DNA from: Lepidurus packardi
Lineage: Eukaryota; Arthropoda; Branchiopoda; Notostraca; Triopsidae
Assembly (NCBI GenBank): GCA_023053545.1
Contig: JAKZAN010000001.1
Span: 372,001 to 436,000 of the forward strand
Direction: 5' to 3'
Length of the DNA: 64,000 nucleotides
Under the pieces are notes generated by a model. That model did no database searches. It saw only the letters and a program-made list of their open reading frames with translations, and was not told where the DNA came from. The position numbers and the translations under genes are program-made. The first letter of the stretch is position 1, and the number at the start of each line of letters is the position of its first letter. Of the stretch, positions 35,601 to 47,352 are shown piece by piece.

Positions 35601-38510
35601 ATAATAAAATGAAGTAATAAGATTAGTAATAAGATCTTAATTAGTAATAAGATTAGTAATAAGATCTTAATTAGTAATAAGATTCATTTTGGAGGCATTT
35701 TTTAGATATGAAGTAGACGGAGGATTCAAATCGTTTTTTGTCTTGTGTTCTAGCGGATACTAAGAAGGTGAAAGCAGAAGCGAGTGATGGAGAAGGCAGC
35801 TACAACGAGGACGACAGTGACGAGGAAGATAAACCACGGAAGCGAGGGCGACCGCGTCTCAACGCGCGTGAGAACATCAAGGGCTTCACGGATACGGAGA
35901 TTCGCCGCTTTTTGAAGAGTTTACGCAAGTTCCCGAATCCGCTGGAGCGATTGGACATTCTGGCAGCTGACGCCGACTTGGCGGACAAATCCCACTCCGA
36001 TATGCAGCGTTTGACCGAACTGGTGATCCAGCGTTGCAATGAAGCTTACGGGAACCGAGGGAAAGACGGCAAAGACGGACCCGAACCCAGCGAAGAGAGC
36101 AACATGTCATCCGCGATGGCCGGAGCCCGCAAAAAACGTGAAAGAGGGCCGTCTTTCAAAGTTTCCAACGTGTCCGTCAATTCCAAGACGTTGTCCTCGG
36201 CTCTGAACGAGTTAGTACCTTTGGCAACCGTTATGCCTTCTAACGCGGAAGATCGGAAAAAATGGCTCCTTACTGCCAAGTAATTGATTAATTAACTTTA
36301 AACTTTAATAAAAAAAAATTGAATTTTTTTAGATTAACTCGTAATTATTTCTTATAGAGTTCGCGATCCAAACTGGGATATGGAGTGGACCGTCGAGGAC
36401 GACTCCCGTTTACTGAGAGGAATTTATGAGCATGGAATGGGTGCTTGGGAAGCCATTAAGATGGATCCTGTGCTGCACCTGAGTGACAAGATACTCCCTG
36501 ACGGTTCGGATGCGAAGCCTCAAGCCAAGCACGTGTCAGCTCGGGTGGACTACCTCCTCAAGGTCTTGAAGCGTCAAATTGAACTGGAGCAAGGCATGCT
36601 CAAGCCCAAGAAACGCGGGCGTAAGCCTAAAGAAGGCAAAGAACCGAAAGTGAAGCCTCCGAAGGCGCCCATTGTGCCTGACGCAGAAGATATCACCTCA
36701 GGCGAAGAGGTGGCTAGCCAGCCGGCTCCGGCCAAGAAACGGGTTGTGGAGGAAGAAGTGAAACCGCTGGTGACCGAAGAAGACGAGAAGAGCGACCATG
36801 CGGAGGAAAAGAAGAAAGAGAAGGAACGAAAGAAAAAGAAGAAAGTGGAGCAAGGACCCATGCATTTCACGGCTACCAGCGAGCCTCGGGCGGTGGAAAT
36901 TATTGGCGACTTGGAGCCATCGGTTTTTAACGAGGTAGTTCTAATTCATGGATTTTTTGATAACGCGATTCTAATGGTTTCTTTGTTCTTCAAGTGCAAG
37001 GAGAAAATGCGGCCTGTCAAGAAAGCGCTGAAGGCTTTGGATAATCCCGATCAAACGTTACCCGAAAACGAACAAATCCAGCACACGAGGCAGTGTTTGC
37101 TTCAGATTGGCGAGCATATTGACAAATGCTTGACGGCTATTGTTGATGCGGAGAGGGCCAAAGAATGGCGAAAGTAATCATGTGTGGCAGGAGGCATTGT
37201 GTGTAAATTAACGCTCTTTTTGTAGTAATCTGTGGTATTTTGTGTCCAAATTTACGGAATTTGATGCCAAAAAGCTGTACAAGCTGTATCGCCTGGCGGT
37301 GAAGAAACAAAGCGAAAAGGACGAGAAAGGGAAAGACGAAAAAGGTCACGAGAAAGAAAGAGAAAAGCACAAGGAGCGGGAAAAGGACAAAGTACTGTTG
37401 ACGGAGAGTAGCAAAGAAGAGGTAATTCTTTTCTAATGGAAAAAAATGTAGATGTTAAGACATTAAGACATGGTTCTTTTCGTAGCCTGGTCGATCGAGT
37501 TATTCTAGCCAGCCAAGTAAACGAAAGTATGAAGATATCGATCATGATGCTCACTTGGCTCATTCGGCCCCCAAACGCTCATTTAGCAACGGAAGTGACA
37601 GGTACATTGGTTTTTAGGATACTCTGTTTCGGGTTTTAGATGTACAGTGTCGCTAATGTGTAGGACCAGCGAGAGCGAGCGGGAGAAAGATGGCAAGTCA
37701 GACAGAGAGTCGGAGCGATATAGGGACAGAGAACGTGATCGGAGTGATCGGGAGAGGTATCCGCGAGATCGACCGCCTTACTATGCCAAAGAACGCGATC
37801 CCCGGGAACGCGATATTAGGGATCGACGAGAGCCTGTTAAAGACCGTTGGGCTGGTCCACCTCATCATGACAGGTAATTTGTGAAACCGTTATAGTCTTA
37901 GTGTACAGTGTATGTGAATAGAAGAATGATTTGTCCTTTTGTTTTTAGGTTCAGTGATCATAAGCGAGACGCTTATAACAGTCGGCCAGGGCATCCCTAC
38001 CAACGCGAAAGAGATTATAGACCCGTAGAGAAGAGGTGATTGAGCTAATTAGAACTATTATCGATTTAGGACTGTTTTCGATTTTAAAACTATTATCGAT
38101 TAGAAGTATTATCGATTTAGAACTATTATCGATTTAGAACTATTATCGATTTAGGACTATTGTCGATTTAGAACTATTATCGATTTTAAAACTTGTATCG
38201 ATTTAAAATTATTATCGGTTTAAAACTATTATCGATTTAAAACTGTTATCGATTTATTTAGAACTATTATCGATTGCACTATTTAGAAACTTGGAAGTTA
38301 TGGGTGGAATTTTTTAGTTACGTTCTCGATTATAGGTATCCTGGCAGTCATCCGCCACCGTACGCCCACTATGAAGGGTCTCACCACCCTCCTTCCCATC
38401 CAGCGATTCCTGCTTCACATCCACCTTCTTCCTATGGTGATTGGCGAGCCGAGAAAAAAACCGATTACAGAAGAGAATTTGAGCGAAGACAGCCACCCCC
38501 TCCTCCGTAG
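29654..38510 (+). CDS. CHD1: Chromodomain helicase DNA-binding protein 1
   Basis: 24 exons, 1711 aa (human CHD1 is almost the same length): 29654-29662, 30419-30486, 30595-30739, 30821-30885, 30943-31134, 31235-31404, 31529-31701, 32161-32562, 32621-32731, 32785-32949, 33022-33302, 33363-33498, 33634-33849, 33918-34142, 34207-34782, 34840-34975, 35754-36279, 36358-36934, 36995-37173, 37226-37421, 37486-37601, 37664-37873, 37949-38035, 38336-38510. ATP-dependent remodeller that spaces nucleosomes in transcribed genes. Order: Ser/acidic N-terminus; tandem chromodomains (~205-370; [16 protein letters not shown] and [17 protein letters not shown]), which in the family read H3K4 methylation; Snf2 ATPase with [10 protein letters not shown] and DEAH; helicase C lobe with [12 protein letters not shown] and [17 protein letters not shown]-like DNA-binding region; C-terminal WRK...[20 protein letters not shown] (CHCT) domain; Arg/Asp/Pro-rich tail. 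Exon 1 codes only Met-Ala-Gln. Intron 18 (36935-36994) is exactly 60 nt with no stop, so retaining it would insert 20 residues. Confidence 0.95.
31822..32160 (+). repeat. Triplicated ~120-bp unit in CHD1 intron 7, each with an acceptor
   Basis: Three head-to-tail copies (about 31822-31920, 31921-32042, 32041-32160) that share GATTTTAGTATATTGAGTTG near their start and CACAAGTTTGAACTATTT near their end. Each copy finishes with a TACTTTAGGTA sequence. The last of these is the real acceptor of exon 8, so the other two are decoy 3' splice sites. Confidence 0.85.
34990..35700 (+). repeat. AT-rich degenerate tandem repeats in CHD1 intron 16
   Basis: Long stretch of TAATAAGATAAATAAG- and TCTTAATAATAG-type short repeats, including larger duplicated blocks (AGTCTTTTGAATGATAATTT occurs near 35030, 35172 and, as AAGGATAATTT, 35306). 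No other content. Confidence 0.85.
38046..38275 (+). repeat. ~17-bp minisatellite in CHD1 intron 23
   Basis: About thirteen imperfect copies of ACTATTATCGATTTAGA in the intron before the last coding exon. Confidence 0.9.
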
Positions 38511-39109
38511 TTGATCGTGTTAGTTAAAAATTAGGGAGGTTGTTGTGCTTTGTACAGAATGTACTTTGAACGTGAACTGAGGTACTGGAAGTGTCTTTTT
38601 TTTCCAAGCAATGGTGAGTGCAAGATTGTGTTTTCTTTTTTGTATGGTAAATAACGCATAATACATTTCTCATGCCTATATTCAACACTTTAGCGCCGTA
38701 CTTTCGTATAGAAGTACTTTCAGTGAATTCTAGGTATACTCGATAGCTTTGTGTGTCAAGTTTTGAAGCGAAAACCAGGAATAAGTTGAACTCTTCACAA
38801 AAGAAGAAAGTCAGCAATGTTGCAGCTGAACTCATTTAATTACCGAGCTCTACTTCTGATCTTTCTAATGATGTTGACCAAAAAATGTTCTTTTTGGAAT
38901 TTGTACTTTTTATTTGTACTTGTACTTTTTGGGGAAAAGTGCAAGTAAAAGGGAAAATAACCCGGAATCGGTCATAAGGGTTTCTCAGATTTTCCTACCA
39001 CCTTCTTCTGGTGAACCTAGATGGCAGCAGTGTCGCCACGTGTTTGACTTGATGGTTGTTCCGAAAACGTTTTATGAAATATTTCTCCCAAGTTTTATAA
39101 AAGAATAAT
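38511..39109. other. Intergenic between CHD1 and BRIX1
   Basis: CHD1 3' UTR and BRIX1 promoter. Nothing else recognised. Confidence 0.5.
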
Positions 39110-40468
39110 ATGGGTAAAAAACGCAGCAGGTCGATCGAAAAGAAATCACCCAAGAAAGGTGCTAAAACAGACAGTGTACCAGTAGAACCAGTAGTTGCTT
39201 TACCCCTCGAGAGAAAATCAGATGAACCAGCACCCAAAAAGGTTAGTTCTCATGTTGATATGTTACATGGCTTAATAGCATGTCTTGAACGCTTGCTAAA
39301 CCTGTTTCCTTTAATACCCAGGCAAAATGGACCAACAAGAACAGAGTCTTGGTGTTTTCTGCTCGAGGAACGACTCAAAGAGACAGACATTTGATGACAG
39401 ATTTAAGGAATATGATGCCTCATTCCAAGCCCGAAAGCAAAATGGAGAAAAAGGATCCTTATTTCGTTATTAATGAGGTAAAGGCAACGCACCTACCGAT
39501 CCAAAAACTTACAGCTTTTGTTTAATAGATATGCGAGATGAAGAATTGCAACAAATCCGTCTTCTTTGAGGGAAGGAAAAAACAAGACTTGTACGTTTGG
39601 TTTGCCAATATTCCCAAGGGCCCCTGTGCCAAACTTTTGCTAGAAAACAGTAAGAATCCAAATTGAATGCAACTTACAGTCTAATTGGCTGTTCTTAGTT
39701 CATACCATGGGAGAGTTGAAGATGACTGGGAACTGCTTGAAAGGGTCCAGACCCCTTTTATCATTTGACAAAACCTTCGATGCCAAACCACATTGGGCAA
39801 TAATGAAAGAATTGCTTACCCAGGTACTTCTAGTATTCTATTAATTAGTGTTAGCCGTTAGCTGGTAATGTATTGATAGATCTTTTCCACTCCACGCGCT
39901 CATCCCAAAAGCCAGCCGTTCTTCGATCACGTCTTTACTTTCTGTATATACGACAACCGTATTTGGTTCAGGAACTTCCAAATTGTAGAAGAAGATGGTC
40001 AAATGGCTGAAATAGGTAATAACAAGGATTTAGCTGTTATCTGTTTAACGTAATTATTATTAGGTCCTCGCTTTGTCATGAACCCGATTAAGATCTTCGA
40101 AGGAAGCTTTGCTGGCCAAGTTTTGTGGGAGAATCCTGACTACGTATCACCTAATATGGTAATAACCAAATTCATCCTCGGTCATTAGAACAATTTAAGA
40201 TTTTGTCTCCCTCGTTCAGTACCGTCGCATTATCAAAAAAGCTTCTGGCATGAAATATCGCGAGAGGGTTGAACAGAAAATATCCAAGGAAGTACGCAAA
40301 CCGGACGGCCCGTCCTATGACTTGGATCCTCTGGACGAAGTCTTCGACACAGAGGCAACTCCGGCCCCTAAAGTTCCCGCAAAAGTTGCTAAGAAGCAGC
40401 CAGTACTACGGAAGAAGAAGACAAAGCAGGGAAGAACGGCGCAGGCTGCAGTCCAAGCAGAAGCCTAA
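39110..40468 (+). CDS. BRIX1: Ribosome biogenesis factor BRX1
   Basis: Seven exons: 39110-39241, 39322-39477, 39529-39649, 39699-39823, 39880-40015, 40064-40158, 40220-40468; 337 aa. Nucleolar factor for 60S subunit assembly. A Lys-rich N-terminus precedes the Brix domain, which shows NRVLVFSARGTTQRDRHLM, DLRNMMPHSKPE, FFEGRKKQDLYVWFANIPKG, MGELKMTGNCLKGSRPLLSF and FTFCIYDNRIWFRNFQI, all typical of BRX1. The C-terminus is a basic tail (LRKKKTKQGR). Introns are 48-80 nt. Confidence 0.95.
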
Positions 40469-41633
40469 GGATTGTCGTGATGTTTAAGTTGAAATACAGG
40501 CCTACTTTTGTTCGTCAATAACTCTAGTAACAAGTCAAAGATATAAAGGAGTCAAGGGTATGGAAAGAGACCTTCTTACAGAATGCTTTTAACATCCTGA
40601 GTTAACTTCTAGAGAATACAAATCATGGCACCAATAGGATTCGTCCATTTCGGAAAGCGCGCCTCCTTTTCTAGCGGATTTTTTTGAAAAATTACGCAAA
40701 ATATTTACAATTTTCACTTTTATTGCAAATGATACAAACAGATTCCGATTTGGATGTATCACAGTCACTTGAAGTAATGTATGTGACATTATTTTGAGAA
40801 AGTTTTGTCTTAATCAAAAAATTCGAAAATATTTAGAGGCCTGTTGCTACAAAGTTAAACCTATGAAAAATGTATTTATCTTTAGAATTCCAACCAATTT
40901 GAATAGCGCGCGTTATTGGAATGGCGGCAAGGGGGGCTTTGCCCAATTGTGCGGCCTTTGCAACTTGCCCAACTTTGTCCAACTGGCAGTCGCGCTCGCA
41001 AAGCCGAACAAGTTACATGTTCAGAAAGAAACTATTGTTATGCATAACATACAGAACAGTTGTTTTTTAGCTGAATTTGCCTAACTTACTCTTTCTGCAG
41101 TTATTGAACAACGTTCGTGTTAATTTATAAGCATTCATTCAGCTTAAATTGTGGATTTTGTGCGTGTTTTCAGTGCGGAGTTTCATTCAAACGTTTGGGC
41201 GTCTAGGCCTTTTTTAACGTCAAAAACGGACGGTTTTGTGAAATTTGGGCTGGGCAAGCTCAAACAGGATGCCGCTGGGTTATTCTTTTGCCTGCTCCAG
41301 TTGGTAATTATAATTTGATTTTTTAGGAGAGACATCCTTATTTCTTTGATTGTTATTCAAATGAAGCTGAGTGAAAACATGGCGTGCCACGTGGGAGAGA
41401 TACGTGTAAGATTAAGGAAAGATATTTTGTTAAGGTATTTAGCAGTTTAATTTAATGCAGTAGATCAGTAATAATAAAAGGAATCAAATAGGTCCGTCTT
41501 CTTTACGTCGCAGCTTTCGTTCTTATGAATTCGGCTTATTAGTTATTTATTTATACATGTAAACGAATGACTATATTTCTCCCTTCATACGTCGTCGGAA
41601 GCAATTGGAAGCTTTTTTGCTTGATCCCCAAGT

Positions 41634-44600
41634 GTGGCTAGGGGACGTGGACTTTCCAAAAATTTCGTTCCTATCCATTTCTTGTGTACAGTTACTTGTT
41701 ATTTGTGCACTTATTTGTTGTGTACAGTTATTCATTGCCATTTCTTTAATTTTTCTTTTTTGGGGGGAATAGTATGGCTAGAACGCAGAATGCCAGAATA
41801 CGGAATTAGAAAAAAACTACCCAATCACGTTGCTAACGTTGCCGTAGCCTCTAGCGAAATGGATACAGCCCTCTGTAGGCACTCGCCGCCACTTTGCATA
41901 GCGGACGGAATTAATCCGTCAGCCATTTTGTGAACAGACGCCAAGCCAACTCCACGTCAGGTAATTTGCTCCTGTTTTATTCAAATTATTTTTAATCCCA
42001 TCCGACTTTTATCCAACTGAAAGGCAAACAGACCTAACTATTATGCAATCAGCTTGCATATTATCACATTTTCTTAATTAAAAGTAACAATGTTGATAAT
42101 GTTCGACAGTATTCCCATGGGTAAGCGTCAGTAGATTTCGAACAATTTTTCGAACGTTTTCAAGTTTATTCACTCCCATTGGCATTAATTCAATTAAAAA
42201 CTACTAGGAGGTTACCATATTCTGCCTTTCGTTTCCTCTACTTAGGCGAAGATTTTGTTTATTCTATTTTGTCACGAAAATGTTCAAAATCCGATTTGAG
42301 TAATTTCCAGATTTCTCTTAATTCCTCAATCCTCATGACTACCAACAAAGATACACCCTCGGAGGGTAATCCTGTTTTTGGATTTAAAAAATTATCAATG
42401 CAAACAAATTTAGCAATTTTCCGGCTAAAAAACGTAATATTAAAAATTCCCGCATGGCCGCCATTGTCGGTCCCGGTCAAAGCTCCAGCGAACGTTTTTG
42501 TCCCCGCCCTGTTCCGCCATCTTGATTTTTCTAGTCGGGTGGGATGACGTACTTTTTTCGAGACTCAAATTCATTTTGTCAAAGCGTAAAACCGTGTTAA
42601 GTTGTGTTTAAAGATGATCAGTATTACTAAGAGTTGTCCCTTTTCTATTTCTTAGGTGGTGACAAATTTCACAAACAGTTCTATTGTTACAACGTGTTAA
42701 GTGTGTGATCCTTTCCCTCCTCCCGTTCCACTCAGCCAACTTGATCCCCGTGCCTCTTGCCGTCCTTTTGGTTTGAATTTTTTGATTTGAATGAACTCGA
42801 TCTTTTCTATTAATATCTGCCTTGTCATTGTCTAATAGGCTTGTGATAGAGCTCCGTTTGGCTACTATTCCCTATGGGGAAATACCACGAGCAGGCCCGT
42901 TCAGTCTTCATGGTCGTCTGGGTTTTGGTGGGCGTGGTTGTGGCCCGGTGGAGGACCAGCAGGCAAGGGACGGTATTGCGTGTGTGGTGTTGAAGAGGGC
43001 GGAGTAAGTTTTGATTTCTTACTTTTTTTTTAAATTCTCTCTACTAATGTTGTTGTTTTTATTCCAATAGGCTATCCATTATTACTTAACAACATCTCCA
43101 TGAGATTGTGCCTTTATTGTATCGTTCAATTCCGTCCATTAGAAGAAAGCGAAGAGTCTTGTGAGCTGCAGTTATCAAATCCCCCAGTTTCGTCCTTGGC
43201 CTTCACAACTGGAGGTAAAATAGTTTCATTGGAATGAACTAGATTTAAAAAAGGAATATTTGCTAGGTCCCTAGGCTATGATGGGCTTCAGATAGAGCTC
43301 AGTATAGAATCGTACGGTGAGCTTGGTCTGCTCATTTGTTGTGAATCTTTGAACCGGAGGCTGTTCCAACCCACGGAAGCCCCACATTTCGGGACTGTAG
43401 CAAGTATTGCCACGTTCTGGAGATCCACGGTAAGCTCCTAGCCAACTTTTGATGGATTTCATTGCCACATTAATGTGTCTTCTGTTTAGTTTGACCCTTG
43501 GAGCAGATGCTTTATGGAAATGACGCAAGGAGATCGCAGATATTCGTCAAGACTTGAACTGTCGTGTGGTGTGCGTTGCTTTCCCTCCTCCGATTAGTTA
43601 ATTTTTTGGTAAGGGATTTTTATATTTGTATTTTCCTTCATTTGTTAGGGGGTGGGAATAGTATTGCTAACACGCTAAATGTCAGAATATGGAGTTTAAA
43701 AACACTCACCCAACGCAGTGCCCAATCAGGATGCTCGTAATGTTGCCATGGTTTCTGGCGAATGGGTACAGCCCTCTGTCGGCGCTTGTCGGTGCTTGTC
43801 GGTGACGACGGAATTAATCTCGTCTGCGAACAAAACTAGAACCTTCTACACGTCAGGTATTTTGCTCCCGTTTTATTTCAAGTTTATCGACTCCCATCCG
43901 ACTTGTATCAAAGTGAAAGCATCCAACACTTGTATAGTATGCAAGCAGCATGCATATTCTCACAGTTTGCTCATTAAAAGTAGCAATATTGAGCATTTTC
44001 GACATAATTCCCGAGGGTTGGCGTCAGTAGGTTTCGAACGTTTTCAAGTTTCTTCGCTCCCCGTTGGCTACATATTGCCATTAGTGTCAAGTTCCCGCAG
44101 TGCCTTCCATTTCCTCTACTCAGACAACGATTCGTTCTTTCTATTTTTCACGAAATCCGATTTTCTTTTTAGCAATTTTCCAGTGGCTTTTTTGATGTGT
44201 CAAGTCGGGTGGGGTGACTGTTTTAGTGACTCAACTTAAACTGGACAAAGCTTACAAAGTTGTGCTTAAACCTTACAAAGTTTACCCTTACAAAGTTGTG
44301 CTTAAACCTGAACGGTATTTACTAAGAGTTCCTTTTCTATTTATTAGACGGTGCCACATTTCACAGTGAGTGATAGTATTACAACGTGTTAAGCGTGTGG
44401 TGCTCATCCATTCCCTCTTCCTGTTCTGCTAAGCTGAGGCTGTGGGGAGCTATTATTTCATGTGCTGTGCTGGTGGAATCCGGCTGCGATTTTGCCGTGT
44501 TTTTAAGATTGTTGCTGTTTTCGGGGGGATCCACGTGTTCGCTCAGTCGAGGTAAGAACTTGTTTGAATTTTTTCCAAAGTGGCTTTCTGGTTTCTTTCC

Positions 44601-45530
44601 CCAGTCGAAGAGTCATCCCCAGTCGAAGAGTTATATGTTTGCAAGCTGTCCCATCTACAAGCTGCACTAAACCCTACAAACTGCGCCATCTATTATCAAC
44701 TAGTAGAGACTCACTGAACACCCCCAAGGCACAAACGAACCAGCAGAAGGGTGTTTTTCTCCTGATACTTTTGACGTAATACTGATGCTTGTCTCTTTTG
44801 TTCTAGAATTCTCGGCGAAAACGAAGGGAAGGCTTTCAACTGCATTCACTGCGTGACTACCCAAGATTAGAGCCATTTGAAGCCTTTCTGACGCTAAACT
44901 CCGCCCACTTTTGAAGAAGACGAGGAAACTTGTGAGCCGCAGTTACCAGATTCGTCTTTGATGTTCGTTACGCAAGGTCCATTTTTTAGTTTTAATGAAC
45001 TCGATCTTTTTGTATTAATATCTGCTTTGTCATTGTCTAATAGGCTTGAGGTAGAGCTCCGTTGTGCTAATATTTCGCATTGGGAAATACCACGAGTGTG
45101 TTAAGTCTTCAACGGTAGCAACGGACCTTCTCTGGGTTTTGGAGGGCGTGGTTCGGGTGCATTGTGGGGCCTGTGGAGGACCAGCAGGAAAGGGGATGTG
45201 GTGATGAAGAGGCGGAGTAAGTTTTGACTTGTTATTTTTTTTATTCTCTATACTAGTGTTGTTGTTTTTATTCAAATAGGCTATCCATTGGAACTCCTGC
45301 GTTATTACTTAACAACATCTCAATGACATTATGAATGTATGTTGTTAAATGCCGTCCATTAGAAGAAAGCGAAGACATAAGAAGTGGCTCGGTTCTGGCC
45401 CTCGAATTCGCCACAAGTTTCGGTTTGGCAAGCCGTTCTCTGATTCGCTACCATGGATGGACGAACCCGAACCGAAGCTGCGTAGCACTGCATGTGTTTT
45501 CGTATAAACACCAAACCGTGTCCGGATAGT
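41634..45530 (+). repeat. Diverged ~2-kb tandem duplication inside the left arm
   Basis: Unit 1 (about 41750-43215) and unit 2 (about 43670-45370) share long similar stretches: CAACGT/CACGTTGCTAA, GACGGAATTAAT, CACGTCAGGTA plus TTTGCTCC, TAATATCTGC with TTGTCATTGTCTAATAGGCT, GGAAATACCACGAG, GGACCAGCAGG and GGCTATCCATT. They differ by many substitutions and indels, so the duplication is much older than the palindrome's inner identity. The right arm carries the mirror image. Confidence 0.7.
43100..43597 (+). CDS. Unrecognised 125-aa spliced candidate gene, left arm
   Basis: Three exons, 43100-43214, 43275-43429 and 43490-43597, with two 60-nt GT-AG introns and phases that match (125 aa). Intron size is that of the host genes, which argues that this is a real spliced gene. 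The protein starts MRLCLYCIVQFRPLEESEE, continues with CELQLS and GYDGLQIELSIESYG, and ends in a Cys- and Arg-rich stretch (DPWSRCFMEM, RRYSSRLELSCG). It looks beta-rich. No signal peptide or membrane segment is obvious. I do not recognise a family. Two degenerate relatives of the first exon lie downstream (about 44880-44990 with a frameshift, and 45335-45529). The upstream exon-like stretch 42839-43003 does not join in frame, so any 5' exons are noncoding or missed. Confidence 0.45.
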
Positions 45531-45849
45531 TTCAAGAGTTTGTTGCCTTTGAACGGATGTCCACCCTGAGAACCCTATAACGTCAGTTGCTCCCTAGCAA
45601 GCAGTCAGTGCTCACCTGCTTCTCTCCAGCGATGTTGTGAAAGCTAGTAGTGAGTTTATAGTTAAACATTCCCAAGCATGTTGAACATTAACAATCGGAT
45701 TAAGTGTTATCTTCGAAAACATTACCAATTGGATCTTCGAAAACCTGGAGTCAATTCAAGTGCGCGTTTAAAGTGTTACGTGTGGTGTTTGGCAAAAGGC
45801 TTGTCAGGCCTATGCCAGTGCAAAAATATGTGTTCTCTACTTCATCTCT

Positions 45850-46195
45850 ATGTGTGCTCTCTACTTCATCCCTGCATTACACCGGAAATGCAAAAGTGAG
45901 GACGAATGTCTCAAACGTGTGTTGTTGTTTTTTACTTGTGTGTCGGGAGTCTACAAACACAAAATTCGGCAAGTTTTCTCCTCCATAGTCCTCCTCCTTT
46001 TCATACGTTTTCTGTTTTCACTCGTTTTGGGAGCCTTCCTCTGCGGATGTGTTCACACTTATTTGTAAGTTTTAAACATTTTGTTAATGAATTGATTTCA
46101 TGCGTGCTAATATTTTTCTCTTTTCTTCTAGTTTTCGGTGGCAAAATGAAGGGGAAGAGGAAGTAATCCTGTGCCAAGAGGTCAGCATCTCCTAA
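45850..46195 (+). CDS. Unrecognised 92-aa candidate membrane protein, left arm
   Basis: Two exons, 45850-46064 and 46132-46195, with a 67-nt GT-AG intron and matching phase. After a Cys/Lys-rich start the protein has one or two hydrophobic stretches (RVLLFFTCVSGVY, then VLLLFIRFLFSLVLGAFLCG) and an acidic tail (NEGEEEVIL). It may have upstream exons: the frame before the Met is open, and TCTCTACTTCATC is tandemly duplicated there. No family recognised. Confidence 0.35.
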
Positions 46196-47280
46196 CGAAT
46201 CAGATTTCAGTGTAAACGTCATGGGGACCTTCGGAGTGATGGTAGTAACGCTTTAAATTTACATTTGTAAGTTTTTACTACTCATTGTTTCTTTCAGGCT
46301 AGCAAATAGAAGGCTATTTGGATCGAATATTTGGATTGAAGTCGAATATGGATGACAAGATTTCGAAGCGGGTAGCAAAAAGCCGATTTACATGCAGTTT
46401 GTATTGTTGAGATTTCTTTTACATTTTAATTTTCTTCACTTTTCCCCAAGTCACGCTTTAGATTCGCCGCTTCTTCATTCGCCGTTCTCCTAGTACTTCA
46501 GGATTTCAGTTGAGTTTCAACTGACTTGACTTTTAATTTATTTTCTTAATTTTAAGTTTTATTTATTTGTTTTGTTTATTTGTTCGCCTTATTTGTTGTA
46601 CCAAAAAGTTCCCCGTAAAATCTAGTTTCCAAAAATGTCCTTTTTGTATTATTTGCCAATTTTGCAATAAAAATTAAAATTTTAAATATTTTTGCGTGAA
46701 TTTTCAAAAAATCCGCTAAAAAAGGGGGCGTGGTTTCCGAAATGGACGAATCCTATTGGTGGATTGGACGAAAAAGGGGGCGTGGCTCCTTTTCGAGATT
46801 TCGAAGCGTTTTCTGGGCTTTTCTCCATAAGGAATAATGCTGTATCAAGGGGGTCCCCTTGAAAAATCGTCAAAAATTGAAGCCTCGCCCCCTTTCCCTG
46901 TACCCAACTCCCCTGCTCGGTTTCCTATCCACGATATTCGAGCTCGTAATGCCGAAGCATCACAATTTCGAATATGCGAATAGGAACCTTGCGGGAATTT
47001 GAAGGTCATTGAGGTCATTTGAAGGTTATTTGAAGTCCGGGTAGCTAATGGTGTACGTGCAAGGTTGCATGAAGGTCATTTGAAGGTTATTTGAAGGTCA
47101 TTGAGGTCATTTGAAGGTTATTTGAAGGTCATTGAAATCCAATTCAATGACCTTCAAATAACCTTCAAATAACCTTCATGCAACCTTGCACGTACACCTT
47201 TAGCTACCCGGACTTCAAATAACCTTCAAATGACCTCAATAACCTTCAAATAACCTTCTCGCAACCTTGCACGTACACCA

Positions 47281-47352
47281 TGTATACATACATACACATA
47301 CATACATACATACACATACATACATACACACATACATGCATATACATATATA
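47281..47352 (+). repeat. (ACAT)n microsatellite
   Basis: Run of CATACATACACA-type tetranucleotides in the palindrome spacer, grading into a TATATA stretch. Confidence 0.9.

Larger units (their letters stand above)
40629..46761 (+). mobile_element. Left-arm element bounded by ~110-bp terminal inverted repeats
   Basis: 40629-40740 begins CACCAATAGGATTCGTCCAT and stays recognisable for ~110 bp (TTTCGG, TAGCGGATTTTT, ACGCAAAATATTTA, TTTTATTGCAAA). The same sequence in reverse orientation ends at 46761, so the left palindrome arm sits inside a 6.1-kb unit with its own terminal inverted repeats. The inner copy is cleaner than the outer one. No transposase reading frame was recognised and no target-site duplication was found, so the element may be non-autonomous or heavily rearranged. 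Confidence 0.6.
40907..46992 (+). repeat. Left arm of a large palindrome
   Basis: Reverse complement of 47543-53615. Paired positions add to 94535 throughout the inner part (for example 46981 with 47554, and 42179 with 52356). Ten or more open frames on both strands repeat with identical protein sequence and no shift from about 42100 to 46992. Between about 40907 and 42080 the arms differ by scattered substitutions and small indels. The match stops to the left of about 40907. Confidence 0.95.

Noticed and set aside
42179-42547. 122-aa frame repeated in both arms
   Set aside because: The related tandem unit lacks a matching frame, and a YY1-like AAGATGGCGG (reverse strand) lies inside it, so it looks more like regulatory or noncoding sequence than a gene.
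42839-43003. Exon-like stretch before the 125-aa candidate (open frame with VIELRLATIPYGE)
   Set aside because: It has good splice borders, but its open frame does not continue into the next exon's frame, and the required frame has stops.
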